Positions 26,771-35,299 of a stretch of 35,299 bases of DNA are shown here, piece after piece. Both the position numbers and the translations under genes were made by a program. A model generated the notes under the pieces. That model ran no database searches, had not been told where the DNA came from, and saw only the letters and a list, made by a program, of their open reading frames with translations. The first letter of the stretch is position 1, and each line of letters starts with the position of its first letter. The DNA is from Cyanobacteria bacterium FACHB-63 (GTDB lineage Bacteria; Cyanobacteriota; Cyanobacteriia; Leptolyngbyales; Leptolyngbyaceae): NCBI GenBank assembly GCA_014695255.1, contig JACJNX010000141.1:1-35299 (forward strand), written 5' to 3'.

Positions 26771-27652
26771 CTATGACAACTGCATGTCCCTACTGATAGT
26801 TTGCTTCAGTGCCTCGACCGCCGCTTTCACACCCGGAAAAACATGCGCTCCCCAATCCTCCAGATTTCTAGTACCTTTGCCCCCAACCCACAGTTCTTTA
26901 GGATCAATATCTCCAGCTTCAATGCGATGAATCAGGTCGATAGCGGATAGCGTTTCTGCTTCATCCTGCTTGAAACAGTAGAGGAGGCGAGGCGAGAAAT
27001 CGTGTGTCCAGCGCAAAACAATACTTTCAGCGGAAAAATCGTAAAGGAAACGGGCATGATTTCCAGCAACGTCACTAAGAGAGACCAAGCCATCCAGCAC
27101 TGCAAGCACATGAGATTTGGTGCTCAAGCGCTCCGGGGTCATCGCAAACCCATATTGGTAGCGAGTGGCATGGACCTCGGTTCCATACAAGGAGGTTCGA
27201 CCCTTTTCTCCACTCACTGCATTAAAGGTGATATCCCCGACAAATGGGGTCGTCGAAATCGCACGGTTAACTTCTAAAACTCCTCGTCGATTCACCTTTG
27301 TCCCCTTCGGACGTTTTCGTGTTGCCTTAGAAGGCTCCTCTGAATTTTCCAGTTTCGCGCCTTCGACTCGCATAAAGCCCAACACATCATCATCAATAAA
27401 CTTGGCTGGATCAAATCCAGGATCGGTGAATGAAAACTGGTTAGTTTCATCGCTCCAACGCCGGTTAACGTTACAGCCAACCCTTTGCCAGTAGTAGCGC
27501 AATGCCCAACGGATTGCTTCTGCGGAAACGGTGGTATGAGTGTTACCCTTCCACTCCAACTTCTGTAGCGGAGTAATGTTGCCCTCATTCTCGCCACGAT
27601 TATTGGCAGCGGCACCATGATGAGTCAGGATATTACCAAAAAGATGAAACAT
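26771..27652 (-). CDS. cas7: Cas7, backbone subunit of the type I-B CAST Cascade
   Basis: I choose ATG 27652 (GGAGAGA upstream; the protein then starts [20 protein letters not shown] as in relatives), 293 residues. It has the DevR/Cas7 features: early [20 protein letters not shown], central [20 protein letters not shown], and the late [15 protein letters not shown]. Cas7 copies line the crRNA and bind target DNA. Gene order cas8-cas7-cas5 with 49- and 10-bp gaps supports one transcript. A longer GTG start at 27682 exists. Confidence 0.9.
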   Translation of the reverse strand: MFHLFGNILTHHGAAANNRGENEGNITPLQKLEWKGNTHTTVSAEAIRWALRYYWQRVGCNVNRRWSDETNQFSFTDPGFDPAKFIDDDVLGFMRVEGAKLENSEEPSKATRKRPKGTKVNRRGVLEVNRAISTTPFVGDITFNAVSGEKGRTSLYGTEVHATRYQYGFAMTPERLSTKSHVLAVLDGLVSLSDVAGNHARFLYDFSAESIVLRWTHDFSPRLLYCFKQDEAETLSAIDLIHRIEAGDIDPKELWVGGKGTRNLEDWGAHVFPGVKAAVEALKQTISRDMQLS

Positions 27653-27701
27653 TGAATCTCTCTCCACAAATTTGTCTAACACGAGGTAGGGTCAGAACCC
27701 A

Positions 27702-28115
27702 TCAAACTGTTTCTTCACTCGTCTGTAAGCTTTCCAGACCTTCTGGCTGTGAATTTTCAGGCTTCTTGGAAGTTTCATCTTTCTTGTAACTAGCCAGAGC
27801 CAGCAGTATTAAATCTCTCGTTAATTGCCAATCAACTTCCCCAGTTGTAATGGGTAGCAATTCTTCCCAGTGGTTCTGGAGCGTGGGAATTTGCCCTGCC
27901 TCAGCAAAGAAATCACTGATGAATCTGCGGAGTGTAGTGGCATTTTTACAACGCCCTAATTCCGATCGAATGCGAATATTGCGCCGCTCAATTTGAACAT
28001 ACTCAGTGTCGGCTGCTCGATCGTACAGTTTCGCGTAAATTCTTCGCAGCGCTTCGTGGCAAGCTAGTATGAACAACTTTTTGGATGGGTCGTTCCACTG
28101 GGTTTCCTCGATCAT
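27702..28115 (-). CDS. cas11: Cas11 small subunit by internal start in cas8
   Basis: In type I-B systems Cas11 is translated from inside cas8. Here ATG 28115 in the cas8 frame is preceded by AGAGGA, with ten bases between, and gives 137 helical residues starting MIEETQWNDPSKKLFILACHEA, a normal size for Cas11b. The product would line the middle of the complex. The evidence is the internal RBS and family precedent; no direct proof. Confidence 0.55.
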   Translation of the reverse strand: MIEETQWNDPSKKLFILACHEALRRIYAKLYDRAADTEYVQIERRNIRIRSELGRCKNATTLRRFISDFFAEAGQIPTLQNHWEELLPITTGEVDWQLTRDLILLALASYKKDETSKKPENSQPEGLESLQTSEETV

Positions 28116-29252
28116 CTTGAGTAGTTCCTCTTTCTCAAAACCAAGCCCTTCAAATGGTTTCGTGTTATCACTTCCCTTAAAACGCGACCACCAAGGCAAT
28201 CCTTTAACAAGATTATCCGCAATTATTCCAGGAATATTGCTCACAAGCACATATGATTTCCGATCCTTGTCATACAGAATGTTTCTTGGAAAAGCTTTGC
28301 AACTTAGCCGGTAACAAGAGAGCATTTCTTCTGTTGCTCCTACTGTTTCTACTGCTGTGCGAACCCTTTGTTGCGATGCCCATTGTGCTTTTCCGAATAG
28401 AAGGGCTTGGCATTGCCTAGAGTCATGGTTAAGAGTTACTTGATTCTCGTCTCGCAGGGCGAGAAATCTAAGTCCTGCATCACCTAAGCTAACAGCCCAA
28501 AAGCATTCATAAGTGAGATTTCTGCATTTCTGATCGCACTCGGCATACTCTTTCAAATCGAAGATTTCTGGAATGAGCAGAACAAATCGTGCTTGCTTAT
28601 TGTGTACATCTATAGGCAACATGAAATACCAGCAGGCGACGGGAGCAAACAACAGCGCCAGTGCTTCGTTTGGAGTGAATTCAAGCTTGGTTTCTTTGCT
28701 AAATGCTGCATGGCTCATCACAGCACCTGGATAGAGCCAACTTGCTATCTCAAGTGGTTTTTGTAACAGTTGTCCCTGTCCACCACAGAGATGTCTAGCA
28801 AATTCTTGATGAACGTAAGAAGTTAGTCCCTTGTACTGAACGGCTACTGTCTTCTTGCCGACCTTCAAATTTAGGCTCTTCTCTTCATCCGATTTGTAAA
28901 ACTTGTTGTGTTGTAAGAAAGTTCCGGTTATACCCTGATGAATTGCAACTTGTGAGTCAATACTCAGCGTCTGTTCGTCTAGTCCGGGTAGCGAAATTAA
29001 ACCTTTGTGACTAATCCGGAACGACTGCCCCAATAGCCAATCTAAAGCGTCTAAATCACATCCACTCCAACTCAGATCAATGGTGTGAGAAGAAAGCACC
29101 CAATCCAGTTGTCCTGGTCTTTGAGATGATGCGGGAAATTTCTTCTCCAACTGTTTCAACGTCATCCACAAACCCGCTAGTCCAGCATTGTGTAGCCAGG
29201 TCATGCTGCGATCGTTTAAGTTCAATTGGATTTTATGGTGGGTCACGCTCAT
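27702..29252 (-). CDS. cas8: Cas8, large subunit of the type I-B CAST Cascade
   Basis: ATG 29252 is preferred: the sequence after it (VTHHKIQLNLNDRSMTWLHNAG) matches the usual start of this Cas8 group; a GTG at 29306 would overlap cas6 by 25 bp. Length 516 residues. Cas8 recognises the PAM and starts R-loop formation; in CASTs it helps recruit TniQ. No nuclease (Cas3) is encoded. The C-terminal 137 residues are very probably also made separately as Cas11 (see that entry). Confidence 0.9.
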   Translation of the reverse strand: MSVTHHKIQLNLNDRSMTWLHNAGLAGLWMTLKQLEKKFPASSQRPGQLDWVLSSHTIDLSWSGCDLDALDWLLGQSFRISHKGLISLPGLDEQTLSIDSQVAIHQGITGTFLQHNKFYKSDEEKSLNLKVGKKTVAVQYKGLTSYVHQEFARHLCGGQGQLLQKPLEIASWLYPGAVMSHAAFSKETKLEFTPNEALALLFAPVACWYFMLPIDVHNKQARFVLLIPEIFDLKEYAECDQKCRNLTYECFWAVSLGDAGLRFLALRDENQVTLNHDSRQCQALLFGKAQWASQQRVRTAVETVGATEEMLSCYRLSCKAFPRNILYDKDRKSYVLVSNIPGIIADNLVKGLPWWSRFKGSDNTKPFEGLGFEKEELLKMIEETQWNDPSKKLFILACHEALRRIYAKLYDRAADTEYVQIERRNIRIRSELGRCKNATTLRRFISDFFAEAGQIPTLQNHWEELLPITTGEVDWQLTRDLILLALASYKKDETSKKPENSQPEGLESLQTSEETV

Positions 29253-29281
29253 AGGAAGCAACTGCTGGTTGTTATATTCAT

Positions 29282-29974
29282 CTACTTGGGCACGAAAATG
29301 CCGCACCCCATTTTTCGCTTGCCACCGATCCCATGAACTTGTAATTTCAGGGAGTCTTGATCACCCAGACCTAACACGTCCAACCCGAACCCTACCACGG
29401 TGTAACCTCGCACTTTTACCGTTTTTCGATTCAATAAACCATGAGAACCGACGGAGATACGCACTTCTCCTTCAATTCCTAAACTTTGTAATTGATGTTG
29501 GGCAGCGTTGAGAAGGGATTCAGGTTGCTCCTTCCCCTTGACCACAACTATACGGGAATAGAGTTGTTTTGCAGGTCGCAGCAGATCGATTTTAGGAATT
29601 CCCATTCGCACTTCATTGCCACCGATCGTAATGGAGTGCCCTGCCAAAGGGTAAACAAGGGGGATTTTGTCCACAGGCAGACGGATACGAAGCTTAGATC
29701 GATCGGTTAGGAGCAGCTTGCGATTCTCAAATCTTGTGTTCGTAATCGTTTGAATGCTCAACCTCTTGAGATTGTGTAACTCAGACTGGAAATGAGCCAG
29801 TGCCGAGAAAAGTTCGTACCCGTGATCGACAGGGATAGCCTGACCAATGACATCAAAAATCAACTCGACAAGAAGTGGTACAGTCTCAGAAATTTCGATA
29901 GTATGCTCTTCGGAGTTAAGCTTACGCCCTTCCAAAGCCCTAAGGTCAATCGTTTCACCTGTACGAGTCAGCAC
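29282..29974 (-). CDS. cas6: Cas6, crRNA-processing endoribonuclease
   Basis: 230 residues, GTG start at 29974 (TAG lies three codons upstream, no ATG nearby). The N-terminal RAMP fold starts VPLLVELIFDVIGQAIPVDHGYEL with the His typical of the catalytic site; the C-terminal glycine-rich loop is GIGGKRKMGCGIFVP, a Cas6 hallmark that contacts RNA. It cuts the repeat hairpin to make guide RNAs. It ends 29 bp before cas8 and starts 84 bp after tniQ. Confidence 0.9.
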   Translation of the reverse strand: MLTRTGETIDLRALEGRKLNSEEHTIEISETVPLLVELIFDVIGQAIPVDHGYELFSALAHFQSELHNLKRLSIQTITNTRFENRKLLLTDRSKLRIRLPVDKIPLVYPLAGHSITIGGNEVRMGIPKIDLLRPAKQLYSRIVVVKGKEQPESLLNAAQHQLQSLGIEGEVRISVGSHGLLNRKTVKVRGYTVVGFGLDVLGLGDQDSLKLQVHGIGGKRKMGCGIFVPK

Positions 29975-30058
29975 TTGCAGCTATACCAATTCGATTAACT
30001 CATATTACTGAAGTTGATTATCAAGAACATCATCGGAGAAAAGTAAATTAAGCAAAAG

Positions 30059-31009
30059 TTACGCTTCAAAAAAATGCTTTAGGGATTTTCGCAGAAATTT
30101 AATTAACAAAATATGGGTTACACGATCGATTACGGGTTCTACATCACAAGCAAAGAGGCAACGATAGAAATATCGCCCCAAATGCTCAGCTAAGTCGGGC
30201 TTAAGCAAGCTCAGACAGTCCTTCCCATAAAAAGATAAATTTGTAGATACAATTTTATCTTCATGGAAGTTGAACGTCCTAGATGAGGGAAGACTCATAA
30301 AACTTTGATTAACTAGATGATGTTGGTATTGTTTACGTAACCATTGAAGACCCTTAAAATCAAATTGGGTGTTACACAACCAACTGATCTCTCTAGCAAT
30401 CTCAATCAGTTGTTGCAGAGTGTGTTCCTGGCAAATTGCTGGGCTGTCATTAATCAAACAGTTCTCCGAATTGGCAGCATAGCAATCCAAATATCCATCC
30501 TGAATGGATACTAGACTCACGTTCAAAAGTCTTTTGTGCACTAAGCAAACTAGAAAGCCTGGAATTTGATGAGTTCGATGCCAATATGCCTCCCCATATT
30601 TTTGGACATCTTCCTCAAAGCATTGGCTACAGAACCTTAGGAATTGCTTGTTTGGGTCTCTTTCAATTATGGCTATTTTAGCTATCTGAAAAATCGGTTT
30701 TCCACCTTTCTTTCTCATCAAATTCTTGAGAAGAAAGGCTTCAGACTGCGTGAGAAAACCCTTATAAAAGGGATATAGGGTATGTTCTACAACTAAACTT
30801 TCTACAGTTAGGTTTGTAATTGGATGCAGGTTCTTGGCTAAAATGCTTAGGCTATTTGGTAAAGCAAGCCCATGAAGTTGTTGGGGTACATAGCCTAATA
30901 ACTCTTTAATTGATTGCTGAAAATTTCTATTACCGCTTCTGATATGGTATCTAGCAAAGATACTGTAGAGAAGTTCGTCAGGATAAGGTGTTGGAAAGGT
31001 TCTCAGCAA
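30059..31009 (-). CDS. tniQ: TniQ, links Cascade to the transposition machinery
   Basis: 316 residues. Starts LRTFPTPYPDELLYSIFARYH, the TniQ signature shared with TnsD (23168-25093), with the zinc-binding part RFCSQCFEEDVQKYGE...HRTHQIPGFLVCLVH. It lacks the long C-terminal target-reading part of TnsD. In CASTs the short TniQ sits on Cascade and calls TnsC to the target. It overlaps the 3' end of tnsC by 32 bp, so the two are translationally coupled. Confidence 0.9.
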   Translation of the reverse strand: MLRTFPTPYPDELLYSIFARYHIRSGNRNFQQSIKELLGYVPQQLHGLALPNSLSILAKNLHPITNLTVESLVVEHTLYPFYKGFLTQSEAFLLKNLMRKKGGKPIFQIAKIAIIERDPNKQFLRFCSQCFEEDVQKYGEAYWHRTHQIPGFLVCLVHKRLLNVSLVSIQDGYLDCYAANSENCLINDSPAICQEHTLQQLIEIAREISWLCNTQFDFKGLQWLRKQYQHHLVNQSFMSLPSSRTFNFHEDKIVSTNLSFYGKDCLSLLKPDLAEHLGRYFYRCLFACDVEPVIDRVTHILLIKFLRKSLKHFFEA

Positions 31010-32693
31010 GGCTCCCTACCTTTATAAATCTTTCTACCGGATCAATAAAGACTCCAAGGGTTTCCAGGGACTCAAATTCAGATAATCCCTTCTCTAATCC
31101 GTCCTTGATAGCCTTTCTCATATCTCCCACACTATAAGTAGGCTGTAGTTTAGCTTTTTCTTCAATAGGTTGCTTTTGGTTTGCAAGTAATCCTTCTAAT
31201 GCTAATTTATATGCCTCATCAACTAGCTTAGAAGGATGTATGTTTCCTGTATTACCAGCTAAAACCTTCTCGGCACATATCTTTGCTAAAGAACGGTCAA
31301 CCTCCTGTTTCAAAAGCTCAAGAATAATATAGCTGAGCTTTGCTGAATCAGCGCTTGTCTTATTTTGTTGCTGCTTTGCTTGCTTTCTAATCTCAGCAAT
31401 TTTGATAGAATCAATCTTAGACAGCCACTTCTGATAATATTCCTCAGTATCAACAGGACTGATATCATCGTACTTCTCCATCCAATCTGGATCTCCAGAA
31501 CGAATGGCATCTATCATGGGCTTCACTAGCACTAATCCATCCGCAGCGACTTCATGTATGAGGTCAGGGGTAATAATTTCATTACCACCAAGAGCGATCG
31601 CTCTCCACTGAACCATTTTATGCAGTTTGATTGCAATATCAGCGATTCCCTGGCTCTCCTCAAATAGCGCATCAGCAATCTCTGAAGAAAATGGGGTTAC
31701 TGTTTTTGTCCACTGTGCTTCAAATAATCCTTCACAAAACAGTTTCCATTCCTCATCTTTCTTCATCAAATTCCAAAATATACCGCCTGCTCTTCTAGCG
31801 TGCTTCAATCCTTTGTTCAGCAACTGAACAGCTTTGTTGGTACCTACACGAATTACAGGAACACCTAAGCAATTGACCATTGAAACGAAATAGTTGAGCA
31901 TGCGCTCCGGTAATTCCTTTTTAGCCGCAGTCAAGTATTGAAGTTCATCAATAATTAACGCTCCCACACCGTGATTGTGCATGATCAATGCTACTTGCGC
32001 AAGCATATGCCCTTCCGAATTGCTTCTAGAACTAAATTTTTTGTAATAATCAGTCGTGCCAAATAAACTATCAACCTTGAGAAAAATATTGATACATAAG
32101 TCCTTTAGCGAACCTGAATGTGGGCATTCAACCTTGATGTAAGGAATTTGGAAGAAATTATATTCAGGATGAAAAATTATCCTTGGAAGCAAATTTAGAA
32201 CTCTCAATAGGGCAGTTGTTTTTCCACAACCAGATGGGCCAATCAGGGTAATACTGTGAGCAGACGTTTCTCCAGTTAAGTACTTGTCTAAACTGTTCCC
32301 CTCCTCTTTCACCAATGCCTGATGGATTTGCCGTGCTCGAATAGCATGTTCTGCTTTCGCAATATTACGGGGTACATACCCCTGCATTATTGCTATTACA
32401 ACCATACGGTGTAATTCAACATGGCGAATCAAAGGTTGGAAATACCCCTGAGGAATTGGAGCAGTTAATCGTTCGACGCAATGATATCTTAGCTGTGGTG
32501 GTAAGTCTCTCTCATCTTCCGTACTGATTGGATAGTGTTGAACTGCTTTAATAAACTCTTTATCACTAAGAATTCTAGGTAGTGCTTGAATCAGGGGGTT
32601 AGAGTCATATTCAGGTAACCTATGCAACTTATAGTTAGCTATGGGGACACATATGCCGGAAGGTAACTCCACATATTCACTCTGGTTTGTCAT
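30978..32693 (-). CDS. tnsC: TnsC, AAA+ ATPase transposition regulator
   Basis: 571 residues. Walker A GPSGCGKT (152-159) and Walker B ALIIDELQYL (Asp249, Glu250) are intact; C-terminal about 200 residues are helical with a late acidic tail. TnsC forms ATP-dependent filaments or rings on target DNA and activates TnsB. Its length is close to Tn7 TnsC, longer than the minimal TnsC of type V-K elements. It overlaps tnsB by 17 bp and tniQ by 32 bp. Confidence 0.92.
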   Translation of the reverse strand: MTNQSEYVELPSGICVPIANYKLHRLPEYDSNPLIQALPRILSDKEFIKAVQHYPISTEDERDLPPQLRYHCVERLTAPIPQGYFQPLIRHVELHRMVVIAIMQGYVPRNIAKAEHAIRARQIHQALVKEEGNSLDKYLTGETSAHSITLIGPSGCGKTTALLRVLNLLPRIIFHPEYNFFQIPYIKVECPHSGSLKDLCINIFLKVDSLFGTTDYYKKFSSRSNSEGHMLAQVALIMHNHGVGALIIDELQYLTAAKKELPERMLNYFVSMVNCLGVPVIRVGTNKAVQLLNKGLKHARRAGGIFWNLMKKDEEWKLFCEGLFEAQWTKTVTPFSSEIADALFEESQGIADIAIKLHKMVQWRAIALGGNEIITPDLIHEVAADGLVLVKPMIDAIRSGDPDWMEKYDDISPVDTEEYYQKWLSKIDSIKIAEIRKQAKQQQNKTSADSAKLSYIILELLKQEVDRSLAKICAEKVLAGNTGNIHPSKLVDEAYKLALEGLLANQKQPIEEKAKLQPTYSVGDMRKAIKDGLEKGLSEFESLETLGVFIDPVERFIKVGSLAENLSNTLS

Positions 32694-34938
32694 CTCTCGC
32701 TTCCTCCTTCATCTGCTGCAAAAGGCTCAAATAATCCGGACGGCTTGACTTCTGAGTATCAGGTTCTACGGACTTAATTTCTTCAATGCCAACATCATGC
32801 TCAATAGGTACATCACCTAACTCAAAAGCCTGTTCCTCGCGGAGTTCTGATTTCTCAAAGGCTCTATTTTCTCTAATATTCGACACTCTTGCAGTATTAC
32901 TTAAAGTATCAGTAGAAGACTGTTCAGACCTTTTTTTTGCCTTAGCAACGATCTCTTCAATATCAGTTGCAAGGTCTACATCATGTTGTAACTCATCAGA
33001 TTCATAAATTTTTCTATCAAGCCTTTCACTCTCATGTAAGTACTCAATTTCCTCAATTGACTTGTTGAGATAACGTTCTCCTGCATCAAGCAAAAAGCAT
33101 TTTTCAAAACCTCTCCCATCAACATCTCTAATGTAGATGAAGTTAGGTTGTCTTAAATCATAGGAAATGTCTAAATACTTAATTGCCTTATTTAGAGTAT
33201 TATTCCTTGCTTTCTCAAACCATCGTTGTTTGATTGCTTTTTCACAAGTATAATTCATCCCCTTAAATCGGATACCACGACTGGTCACGGTTCCTCGATC
33301 TCTTGGTAAGAGATTGAGCTTAATGATATCCTCTGGAAACGATCTAAGCCTGCCAGAGCGGTTTCTAATACCCCATCTCCACAGTTCAGCGGGAATGGGT
33401 TGAACATCATCAGCAATCATCATCTCCTGCCTGTTGTAGCCTTCAATGTAAGCTTTATTATTGTGGTGAAGAATACATTTAATGATGACCTTCGTGAAGT
33501 CCTTAATCGTCAGCTTTCCATCAAGACGATAGTCTTTACCGCCTCGTTTCCTGAAATCGACATCAATATATCCTGGTAAAAAAGGTTTAACGTGATCATG
33601 AATCGTTCTAAACTGTCTTTCAACTATAGCTTTCCAATCTGCTCTGTAAGAGGCGGCGTTTTCAATTTTTACGTGCAAATTCTTGCTTAACGTTTCTACT
33701 GGGTTCCCCAGCAGTTCTCCCCTATCTGCCAAAAGAGTATATGGAAGATGAGAGCAAGGCCATTCCTGGTCAGTTATAGAAATGCCATATTCTTGGCAGA
33801 AGGGCACCTTGTCTGTGGCAGTATTGACTAACGCCATCATTGCTCCTAACCAGGAGGGCCCCTCTAGACCAACATAAACACCCACAACCATGCGGCTAAA
33901 AACATCGATAACCACATACACTACAGGCCTACCTACAATCCAGTTAGGATTGTAGCTTGAGACAACATAGACATCCGTAACTGTTGCATCCATTTGAAAC
34001 CGAGATCCTGGCCCAATTACTTCAGCAGTCGAGGTTCCCAAGATTGCACGGTTTTCGAGCAAAAATGTTTTCTCACCCTTCCGACGAATTAAAGCCTTCT
34101 CAATATCAAATTCTTGTTCATACCAGTATTCGAATTGTTCAAAAGTAGGTCTTTCACCAGGTGATATTAATTTGACTTTTTTAGTACCATCTTCGGCATA
34201 GTAACTCTCTTCGGTATAGTACTCCTTAAGCATTAACTTATAAGCCGCCCTAAGGGAGTTTTTCTTCGGCGTTTCATAGAAAGAATTTATTGATACTCTA
34301 AAAATCTTTTTATCTGCTTCATCAACATTTCTGCCCTCACCAATCTCCGGCAAAGTAGCATACTTCCGAGGTCTTCCTCTTTTCTTTTCTCCAGCTTTTT
34401 TAGTCTTTCCTGGTCCACCTGAATTGCAATAGTCAGGAAGGAGAGCATTAATAGTCTTGCCCCTTTGCCAATAACGTCGCAGATATATATAGACGGTCTT
34501 CTCTGTTATTCTTCCATCATTTTTTTCGTGCCTACTCCCCTTGGATTTTCCGGTATTGAAGTTATTTACAAGTTCTCTAATCATAGAACCACGAAAACTT
34601 TTGTTATAGATAGATGGTTCATTCTCAGGAGCGACTAAAGTAGAAATGATATTCCACGCCTTATCCCGGATTGCTCTCTCTGGTTCACTTAAATCTACTT
34701 CCTCTACTAAACTTTTATGCATAAAGGGATCATGACTGATTTTCTTTGCCTGTCCACCAGAAAGAGCATCTACAATCTCTACAGTTTTACGAGGCGCTGG
34801 AAGCCCTTTTTCAGCAAAGATATCAATAACAATTGCTATTGTATAATCTTGATCAATCCATAAAATTCTCTCAGTTGAACGTTCTGCTTCCTCAACGCTC
34901 CACTCAATTAAATCATTAACATAGATAAGGTTTTTCAT
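32677..34938 (-). CDS. tnsB: TnsB, DDE transposase
   Basis: 753 residues. The rve/DDE core is visible: Asp317 (FQMDATVTDVYVV), Asp405 (LLADRGELLG) and Glu440 (WKAIVERQFRTI), with 34 residues between the last two. The N-terminal part contains the DNA-binding HTH domains (EKTVYIYLRRYWQRGKTINA) that read the transposon-end repeats; the C-terminal acidic tail (from about 640) contacts TnsC. The start ATG 34938 overlaps the tnsA stop (ATGA). It is separate from TnsA, whereas in several type I-B CASTs the two are fused. Confidence 0.92.
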   Translation of the reverse strand: MKNLIYVNDLIEWSVEEAERSTERILWIDQDYTIAIVIDIFAEKGLPAPRKTVEIVDALSGGQAKKISHDPFMHKSLVEEVDLSEPERAIRDKAWNIISTLVAPENEPSIYNKSFRGSMIRELVNNFNTGKSKGSRHEKNDGRITEKTVYIYLRRYWQRGKTINALLPDYCNSGGPGKTKKAGEKKRGRPRKYATLPEIGEGRNVDEADKKIFRVSINSFYETPKKNSLRAAYKLMLKEYYTEESYYAEDGTKKVKLISPGERPTFEQFEYWYEQEFDIEKALIRRKGEKTFLLENRAILGTSTAEVIGPGSRFQMDATVTDVYVVSSYNPNWIVGRPVVYVVIDVFSRMVVGVYVGLEGPSWLGAMMALVNTATDKVPFCQEYGISITDQEWPCSHLPYTLLADRGELLGNPVETLSKNLHVKIENAASYRADWKAIVERQFRTIHDHVKPFLPGYIDVDFRKRGGKDYRLDGKLTIKDFTKVIIKCILHHNNKAYIEGYNRQEMMIADDVQPIPAELWRWGIRNRSGRLRSFPEDIIKLNLLPRDRGTVTSRGIRFKGMNYTCEKAIKQRWFEKARNNTLNKAIKYLDISYDLRQPNFIYIRDVDGRGFEKCFLLDAGERYLNKSIEEIEYLHESERLDRKIYESDELQHDVDLATDIEEIVAKAKKRSEQSSTDTLSNTARVSNIRENRAFEKSELREEQAFELGDVPIEHDVGIEEIKSVEPDTQKSSRPDYLSLLQQMKEEARDDKPE

Positions 34939-35219
34939 GCTGTTTTCGATACCTCCAGACCGCTAGAGTCTTTAATTTCCTTAATGTCTGTAGCTAACAT
35001 ATCTGGACATTGTTGCAGCGAACCCATATCGATGATAATTTCTTTGCGTGCAACAAGATGTCTGAAAAGGTAAAGCGAAATCCCTTCTTCCAAACTCAAT
35101 TCAGCGTCTAAGGCATCTGTTACTTGATTTATTCTTAAATTAGACTTTTTAAGCCGTTGCTTTAGAATATCTGCTATTGCTTGTAAATCAATAGTTCGGA
35201 CAGAATTTTGACAAGAAAG
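34935..35219 (-). pseudogene. tnsA: TnsA, C-terminal fragment
   Basis: Directly before tnsB, ending in the overlapping TGA (34937-34935), the frame encodes 94 residues of the TnsA C-terminal domain (IDLQAIADILKQRLKKSN, LSLEEGISLYLFRHLVARKE). An in-frame TAG at 35220-35222 precedes it, and the sequence farther upstream (35223-35299) does not read as the TnsA nuclease domain in any frame. The Glu/Asp/Lys catalytic residues are therefore missing from the window. An insertion or rearrangement near 35200-35222 is the simplest reading. TnsA makes the 5' cut that permits cut-and-paste; without it a replicative, co-integrate outcome is expected. Confidence 0.75.
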
Positions 35220-35270
35220 CTACCCATCGCTTAGGGTGCAAATAATCACAAACGCACCGAATGGATAGCT
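35218..35270. repeat. Imperfect inverted repeat at the tnsA breakpoint
   Basis: AGCTA-C-CCAT (35218-35227) pairs with ATGG-A-TAGCT (35261-35270), and an inner GGTGC (35235-35239) pairs with GCACC (35254-35258), making a hairpin of about 50 bases. It sits exactly where tnsA stops being readable, as expected of a mobile-element end, and reaches almost to the window edge. Confidence 0.4.
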
Positions 35271-35299
35271 ATGGAAGCCATTGTACAAAGCCTGCTTGT

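Larger units (their letters stand above)
9791..35299. mobile_element. Type I-B CRISPR-associated Tn7-like transposon (CAST), right end outside window
   Basis: The element is defined by the transposition genes tnsA(part)-tnsB-tnsC-tniQ, the cas6-cas8-cas7-cas5 effector set, a CRISPR array and a long TnsD-like gene, all on the minus strand (23168-35219), plus a candidate left end at 9791. Cas3 and the adaptation genes cas1/cas2 are absent, as in known CASTs. The effector set with Cas8 and the presence of two TniQ-family proteins match type I-B CASTs of cyanobacteria. Genes 10259-23112 would be cargo. The right end should lie beyond tnsA, outside the window. With tnsA truncated and cas5 interrupted, present mobility is doubtful. 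Confidence 0.8.

Noticed and set aside
23168-35219. Type V-K or type I-D CAST
   Set aside because: No Cas12k or Cas10d is present; Cas8-Cas7-Cas5-Cas6 with two TniQ-family proteins fits type I-B.
35223-35299. N-terminal part of TnsA
   Set aside because: No frame gives the nuclease motifs; short frames end within the hairpin region.

Overview
The window comes from a cyanobacterium. GCGATCGC (HIP1-like) octamers are scattered throughout, and the gene families (IS4-type cyanobacterial transposases, RodZ-like HTH proteins, a cyanobacterial multidomain nitric oxide synthase, a Tn7-like CRISPR-associated transposon) fit that group. I cannot name the species. The NOS architecture is close to that known from Synechococcus sp. 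PCC 7335.

Region 1 (1-9790) looks like older, partly decayed chromosome or genomic island. It holds two tiny membrane proteins (one with an in-frame stop), a DUF2779-like gene cut by a degenerate 1.1 kb IS4-family element, a Rieske [2Fe-2S] protein next to a frameshifted single-domain globin, a cluster of four secreted proteins (one unknown, one with three Cys/His repeats, two AbfB/CBM42-like beta-trefoils), an AraC regulator with one internal stop, and a transposase remnant.

Region 2 (9791 to beyond the right edge) reads as one large Tn7-like element: a type I-B CRISPR-associated transposon (CAST). A candidate left end begins with TGT at 9791 and carries three putative TnsB-binding repeats spaced exactly 66 bp apart. 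On the minus strand at the other side lie tnsA (only its 3' part), tnsB, tnsC, tniQ, cas6, cas8 (with an internal Cas11 start), cas7, cas5 (one in-frame TGA), a small degenerate CRISPR array, a winged-helix-like small protein and a second, long TniQ-family protein (TnsD-like). The layout matches type I-B CASTs, in which the short TniQ serves RNA-guided insertion and the TnsD-like protein serves homing.

The cargo between the left end and tnsD (10259-23112) is the most unusual part. Two LysR regulators and a small HTH protein face an apparent six-gene plus-strand operon: isochorismatase-like hydrolase, a 1472-residue NOS with two globin-like modules plus its own reductase, a pentameric ligand-gated ion channel (Cys-loop superfamily), a lone GAF domain, a lipoprotein-type solute-binding protein with a C-terminal membrane helix, and an MscS-type channel with a C-terminal flavohemoglobin-like globin. 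The genes are 18-155 bp apart, and the last two overlap by 64 bp. Three copies of a promoter/operator-like module lie in front of it. My inference is a membrane-signalling or nitrogen/NO-handling unit in which NOS makes NO and haem-globin modules sense or remove it close to two ion channels, mobilised as CAST cargo.

Several genes carry exactly one disabling change (385-537, 4505-4977, 8508-9449, 12461-12767, 26134-26760). These may be real decay or, for some, sequencing errors, and raw reads would tell.
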